Part shown: piece after piece, positions 60,374 to 64,000 of the stretch
Numbering within the stretch: the first letter of the stretch is position 1
How the letters are laid out: every line of letters begins with the position of its first letter
Assembly: GCA_964350195.1 (NCBI GenBank)
Contig: CAYGJB010000001.1
Span: forward strand, 1-64,000
DNA length: 64,000 nt
DNA from: JAJCZB01 sp964350195
GTDB taxonomy: Bacteria > Babelota > Babeliae > Babelales > Vermiphilaceae
Direction of reading: 5' to 3'
Translations under genes and position numbers: made by a program
The notes under the pieces: generated by a model
Seen by the model: only the letters and a program-made list of their open reading frames with translations
What the model was told of the DNA's origin: nothing
Databases searched by the model: none

Positions 60374-60922
60374 ATGAAGAAAGCTCGATTACAAGAAGAA
60401 TATACTTCAAAAATTCGTGGTGAATTGCATAAGAGTCTTGGCTTAAAGAATGTTATGGATGTACCGCGTATATCACAAATAGTGCTGAATATTGGTGCTG
60501 GAAAAGATATTCTTGCTGATAGCAAGATAGGTAAAATACTTGCGGATATTCTTGGTCGTATTGCTGGTCAAAAACCGGTTATGACGAAAGCGAGAAAATC
60601 AATTGCAGCATTTAAAATTCGAGAAGGTATGACGTTAGGTGCTAAGGTAACGTTACGAGGTAAGCCAATGTATGAATTTCTTGATCGCTTGATCAACATT
60701 GCATTACCCACAGTAAGAGATTTTCAAGGTGTAACTCCTAACTTTGATACATTTGCTAATTATAATTTAGGTATCAAAGAGTGGATCATCTTTCCTGAAG
60801 TAGATTATGATGTTACTGATAAAGTATATGGTCTTAACATTACTATCGGGACATCAACAACCAATAAAGAACATGCATATGAGCTGTTAAAAAGCTTTGG
60901 TATGCCGTTCTCTAAGGCATAG
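60374..60922 (+). CDS. rplE: Ribosomal protein uL5
   Basis: A 182-residue 5S rRNA-binding protein. NVMDVPRISQIVLNIGAG, QKPVMTKARKSIAAFKIREGMTLGAKVTLRG and the FPEVDYDVTDKVYGLNITIGTSTTNKEHAYELLKSFGMPF end are typical. Eleven nt after rplX. Confidence 0.96.
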   Translation: MKKARLQEEYTSKIRGELHKSLGLKNVMDVPRISQIVLNIGAGKDILADSKIGKILADILGRIAGQKPVMTKARKSIAAFKIREGMTLGAKVTLRGKPMYEFLDRLINIALPTVRDFQGVTPNFDTFANYNLGIKEWIIFPEVDYDVTDKVYGLNITIGTSTTNKEHAYELLKSFGMPFSKA

Positions 60923-60938
60923 GGCAGGTTGAGGATAT

Positions 60939-61124
60939 ATGGCTAAGAAATCATTAGTTGAAAAAGCAAATAATGCACCGAAGTTTTCATCTCGAGCATA
61001 CAATCGCTGTAAGCTCTGTGGTCGACCTCGTGGTTATTTGCGCATGTTTAATATGTGTCGTATTTGTTTTCGCAAGAACGCTCTAAAGGGTTATTTACCC
61101 GGCGTTAAGAAAGCTAGCTGGTAG
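60939..61124 (+). CDS. rpsN: Ribosomal protein uS14, zinc-binding type Z
   Basis: A 61-residue S14 of the short zinc form. CKLCGR near 24-29 and CRICFRK near 40-46 make the Cys4 site; YNRCKLCGRPRGYLR and LKGYLPGVKKASW are family signatures. Proteobacterial S14 is usually the longer zinc-free form, so this argues against a typical proteobacterium. Sixteen nt after rplE. Confidence 0.96.
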   Translation: MAKKSLVEKANNAPKFSSRAYNRCKLCGRPRGYLRMFNMCRICFRKNALKGYLPGVKKASW

Positions 61125-61134
61125 GAAGATAGGT

Positions 61135-61527
61135 ATGTCAGTAGATACAATCGGAAATTTTATAACAGTTATTAGAAATGGTGTACTAGTAAGTAAGCCA
61201 TTTGTGATTACTCCATATTCAAAGATGAATAAAGCTATTGCAGACATTCTGCTTAAAGAAGGTTTTATTCGTTCAGCTTCAGAAGTTGAAGAGGGTGGTA
61301 AAAAAGCGCTTAAAATGACGCTCAAGTACGTTAATGGCGAGTCAGTTATTCATGAGCTTAAGCGAGTAAGTAAATTAAGTCGTCGATCCTATGCTGGTGC
61401 ACAGGAAATTCGTCCAGTTATTGGTGGATTGGGTATCTCCATTCTAACCACTAACCGTGGTGTAATTTCTCAGAAAGAAGCTAAGAAGCTAGGGGTCGGG
61501 GGCGAAGTCATTTGTACTGTTTGGTAA
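61135..61527 (+). CDS. rpsH: Ribosomal protein uS8
   Basis: A 130-residue 16S rRNA-binding protein. DTIGNFITVIRNGVLVSK, SKMNKAIADILLKEGFI, and the C-terminal GISILTTNRGVISQKEAKKLGVGGEVICTVW match the family. In E. coli S8 represses the spc operon through a site at rplE; not assessed here. Ten nt after rpsN. Confidence 0.96.
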   Translation: MSVDTIGNFITVIRNGVLVSKPFVITPYSKMNKAIADILLKEGFIRSASEVEEGGKKALKMTLKYVNGESVIHELKRVSKLSRRSYAGAQEIRPVIGGLGISILTTNRGVISQKEAKKLGVGGEVICTVW

Positions 61528-61541
61528 TTTAGGATCACATT

Positions 61542-62093
61542 ATGTCCAAAATAGGAAGAAAACCAATCGATATTAGCGGCGTTACCGTAGACGTTAAGGG
61601 TCAAAAGATTCAGTATAAGGGATCTAAGGCGTCTGGTGAATATGTGATTCCTGATCTTTTATCGATTAAGGTCGAAGAAAATAAGCTTCTATTACAGCCT
61701 GCGGCTACAGCAAAAAAGACCATTAAGGCGCGAGACATTAATCGTGAATGGGGACTGCATCGCGCATTGCTTTCAAATGTTATTACTGGTGCAAGAAAAG
61801 AGTTTGAAAAGCTGGTTGAAGTAGTTGGTTTGGGTTATAAGGGAGTTGTGTCTGGGGGTAATATGGTATTTACTCTTGGATTCAGCCATAAAATAGATTT
61901 TTTAATACCCAAAGGCATTACAGTTTCTGTTGATAAGACAGGTCAAAAAATAACTGTTTCATCAGCAGATAGAGAGTTGCTTGGTTTAGTATGCAGTAAG
62001 ATGTGTGAGCTTCGTAGGCCGGAGCCATATAAAGGTACAGGGGTTAAGCTTTCGACCGATTATATTGTTCGAAAAGCTGCTAAAGGTAAATAA
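61542..62093 (+). CDS. rplF: Ribosomal protein uL6
   Basis: A 183-residue protein with two related domains near the sarcin-ricin loop. SKIGRKPIDISGVTVDV opens it; LVEVVGLGYKG and the C-terminal KMCELRRPEPYKGTGVKLSTDYIVRKAAKGK are typical. Fourteen nt after rpsH. Confidence 0.96.
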   Translation: MSKIGRKPIDISGVTVDVKGQKIQYKGSKASGEYVIPDLLSIKVEENKLLLQPAATAKKTIKARDINREWGLHRALLSNVITGARKEFEKLVEVVGLGYKGVVSGGNMVFTLGFSHKIDFLIPKGITVSVDKTGQKITVSSADRELLGLVCSKMCELRRPEPYKGTGVKLSTDYIVRKAAKGK

Positions 62094-62111
62094 TTTTTTC
62101 GGAGATATATT

Positions 62112-62465
62112 GTGGCTACTAATAAAAAAGATCGTAAACGCGCACAACGCAGAGCTCTGCGTGTTCGTTCAGCATTAAAAAAGGGTGATGTGCCTCGTGT
62201 TTCTGTTTTTCGCAGCCACAAGCATATATATGGGCAAGTCATTGACGATGTAAAACGTCAAACAGTTGTTGCCTTTGGCTCTGTGCAGCTAGATAAGCCA
62301 GAGGGCGATAAAAAAACAGTTGCTCATGCTGTTGGTAAGGCTTTAGCGCAAAAAGCTAAAGAACAAGGGGTTGATAAATTGATGTTTGATCGTGGTCCTT
62401 ACAAATATCATGGGCGTGTAAAGGCCTTTGCAGATGGATTACGTGATGGCGGTATTTCCATCTAG
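62112..62465 (+). CDS. rplR: Ribosomal protein uL18
   Basis: A 117-residue 5S rRNA-binding protein with GTG start (CGGAGATAT upstream). RAQRRALRVRSALKKGDVPRVSVFRSHKHIYGQVIDD and the FDRGPYKYHGRVKAFADGLRDGGI end are family signatures. Confidence 0.96.
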   Translation: MATNKKDRKRAQRRALRVRSALKKGDVPRVSVFRSHKHIYGQVIDDVKRQTVVAFGSVQLDKPEGDKKTVAHAVGKALAQKAKEQGVDKLMFDRGPYKYHGRVKAFADGLRDGGISI

Positions 62466-62487
62466 TGTCTAACAATTAAGGTTAATA

Positions 62488-63000
62488 ATGGCGAGAAAAG
62501 AGATCACAGAAAAAGATTCTACATTCGTTGATCACGTTGTAAGTGTTCGACGCGTTACTAAAGTTACCAAAGGCGGAAAGCGATTTTCGTTTTCTGCCTT
62601 CGTTGTATCAGGTAACAAGCAAGGCCAAGTTGGTATTGCTCTCGGCAAAAGCAAAGAAGCAACAGCAGCTATTGCAAAGGCGACTAATAAAGCAAGAAAA
62701 GAAATGATCACTGTTCCTCTACGAGGCACAACCATTCCTTATAAAGTACAAGGTAAGCAAGGAGCTGCTCTAGTGGTTCTTTTACCTGCCTCTAAAGGTA
62801 CTGGAAAAATTGCAGGCGGCGCGGTACGAGCAATTTTTGATGCTGTTGGTATTGAAGATGCACTTACTAAATCTATTGGAGCTGCAAACAGTCTGAATGT
62901 AGCAAAAGCAACTTTGAATGCATTGGCGAAGTTGCGTACAGCAGAACATTTGGCAAAGTTGCGTGGAACAACGGTTAAAGAAATGGTTAAGGGTTCATAA
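62488..63000 (+). CDS. rpsE: Ribosomal protein uS5
   Basis: A 170-residue fidelity-related protein. DHVVSVRRVTKVTKGGKRFSFSAFVVSG, GKSKEATAAIAKATNKARKEMI and TGKIAGGAVRAIFDAVGI are typical. Its TAA stop overlaps the rplO ATG by one nucleotide; rpmD, which normally lies between them, is absent. Confidence 0.96.
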   Translation: MARKEITEKDSTFVDHVVSVRRVTKVTKGGKRFSFSAFVVSGNKQGQVGIALGKSKEATAAIAKATNKARKEMITVPLRGTTIPYKVQGKQGAALVVLLPASKGTGKIAGGAVRAIFDAVGIEDALTKSIGAANSLNVAKATLNALAKLRTAEHLAKLRGTTVKEMVKGS

Positions 63001-63449
63001 TGTTTAGACTTGATACATTAACGCCACTTGTTAAAAAACGTAAGCGTGTTGGTCGCGGGGGATCTCGTGGCGGTACTTCTGGCAAAGGACATAAAGGGCA
63101 AAAAGCTCGCTCTGGTGGAAGTGTTGCTATTGGCTTTGAAGGTGGGCAAATGCCACTTTATAGGCGTCTACCAAAGCGTGGTTTTACTAATGCCCCTTTT
63201 CGTAAAATAGTGCATATTATTAATTTAGAGAATCTGAAGAAGCTCGCAGAGTCACATGATGAGATCACTAAAGAGCTCTTGTGTGAAATAGGGCTTGTTA
63301 AATCGCGTAAAAATCAACCGTTTACATTGAAAATATTAGGCGAAGGTAAGCTTGAAAAGCCAATCACCATAATCGCGGATGCTTTCAGTGCGGGTGCGCG
63401 TAAATCTATTGAAGAAACTGGCGGTAAAGCTTTAACCCAGAAGGGCTAA
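63000..63449 (+). CDS. rplO: Ribosomal protein uL15
   Basis: A 149-residue late-assembly protein. KRVGRGGSRGGTSGKGHKGQKARSGG and FEGGQMPLYRRLPKRGF are hallmarks. It begins on the last base of rpsE (TAATG), implying coupled translation, and is followed after 3 nt by secY. Confidence 0.95.
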   Translation: MFRLDTLTPLVKKRKRVGRGGSRGGTSGKGHKGQKARSGGSVAIGFEGGQMPLYRRLPKRGFTNAPFRKIVHIINLENLKKLAESHDEITKELLCEIGLVKSRKNQPFTLKILGEGKLEKPITIIADAFSAGARKSIEETGGKALTQKG

Positions 63450-63452
63450 GCG

Positions 63453-64000
63453 GTGATACTTCTAAAAAATTTTCTTAATATTTTTCGTATTGCAGATCTT
63501 CGTAAAAAGTTATTGTTCACTTTTGCTGTTTTGATTGTATATCGAATTGGTAATCACATTCCGGTTATAGGTATTGATTTATTACAGCTAAAGCAATTTA
63601 TGACTCAAAAGACTGGCATGGGCGGCCTCTTTTCATATCTGGATATGTTTTCGGGAGGTAATCTGAAGCAATGTACGCTGTTTGCCTTGGGGATTATGCC
63701 TTATATTACGGCATCTATCATGATGCAGATATTGAGTATGTCTGTGCCGAGCTTAGAGGCGTTAATGAAAGAAGGTGAGTTTGGTAAAAAAATTATCAAT
63801 CAATATACTCGCTATTTAGCCCTTGCGATATCAGTTGTTCAAAGCTTTAGTTATGCAATTGTAGTTGAACGAATCGGGCTTGTACTCGAGCCAGGTTGGG
63901 CATTTCGGCTTATGTTTATGTTTTCTCTCACAATTGGATCAATTGTTGTGATGTGGTTGGGAGAACAGATTGCTCTTCACGGTATAGGTAGTGGCAGCTC
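63453..64000 (+). CDS. secY: Preprotein translocase subunit SecY (3' end outside window)
   Basis: The first 182 codons of the channel subunit. GTG start 63453 with AAGGG 8 nt upstream. The translation begins MILLKNFLNIFRIADLRKK and has FSYLDMFSGGNLKQCTLFALGIMPYITASIMMQIL, the plug and TM2 region, then TM3, TM4 and GSIVVMWLGEQIALHGIGSGS, the start of the large cytoplasmic loop. It pairs with SecE at 657-860. No stop before the window edge. Confidence 0.95.
   Translation, partial: MILLKNFLNIFRIADLRKKLLFTFAVLIVYRIGNHIPVIGIDLLQLKQFMTQKTGMGGLFSYLDMFSGGNLKQCTLFALGIMPYITASIMMQILSMSVPSLEALMKEGEFGKKIINQYTRYLALAISVVQSFSYAIVVERIGLVLEPGWAFRLMFMFSLTIGSIVVMWLGEQIALHGIGSGS

Noticed and set aside
1..64000. 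CRISPR arrays, insertion sequences, prophage or toxin-antitoxin genes
   Set aside because: No regularly spaced direct repeats, transposase or integrase motifs were seen by eye anywhere in the window.

Overview
The window looks like a chromosomal segment of a streamlined, AT-rich, Gram-negative-type bacterium that lives with a eukaryotic host. The best guess from content is Candidatus Dependentiae (TM6) or a similar protist symbiont. This is an inference from three things: very compact coding, a secreted sphingomyelinase-like enzyme, and a run of exported TPR/glycosyltransferase-like proteins. No rRNA is present to settle it. Genes for peptidoglycan precursors (glmM, murC), a YidC with a periplasmic domain, an RseP-type site-2 protease and a lipoprotein all fit a cell with an envelope.

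Layout. 1-12.1 kb: tRNA-Gly (partial), tRNA-Thr(TGT), tRNA-Thr(GGT), rpmG, tRNA-Trp, secE, nusG, rplKAJL, rpoB, rpoC and a tRNA-Val that overlaps the rpoC stop codon. 12.2-16.3 kb: rpsO, pnp, rph and a probable DNA polymerase III delta subunit. 16.3-19.5 kb (minus strand): a cdaA-ybbR-glmM-DUF502 cluster in which the CdaA homologue has lost both diadenylate cyclase motifs. 19.7-23.4 kb: trpS, a small membrane-anchored protein, and a UvrD/PcrA helicase. 23.5-24.6 kb: secreted sphingomyelinase-like phosphodiesterase. 24.6-33.0 kb (minus): an operon of five paralogous exported TPR + GT9-like proteins plus a membrane-anchored DUF6165 protein, with a perfect 13-bp palindrome over its first start codon. 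33.0-38.9 kb: hflX, an exported protein with its own terminator, then ffh-rpsP-khpA-trmD(fusion)-rplS. 38.9-50 kb: small exported or lipoprotein genes, murC, a MerR regulator, yidC, recR, pepP, an NhaC-type antiporter, rplM, a glycine-rich exported protein and rseP. 50.4-64 kb: one continuous str-S10-spc ribosomal superoperon (rpsL to secY, the latter cut by the window end) with no rpmD.

How it fits together. About two thirds of the window is information-processing machinery in the classical bacterial order. The departures are a Cys-rich insertion in RpoB, a TrmD-SPOUT fusion with rimM missing beside it, no rpmD, no rpsI after rplM, and Arg at the streptomycin-critical position of S12. The accessory part (23.5-33 kb) is nearly all predicted exported and is the best candidate for an undescribed host-interaction system. 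Intergenic space is minimal: many genes overlap by 1-17 nt and three of six convergent pairs share 4 nt at their stop codons.
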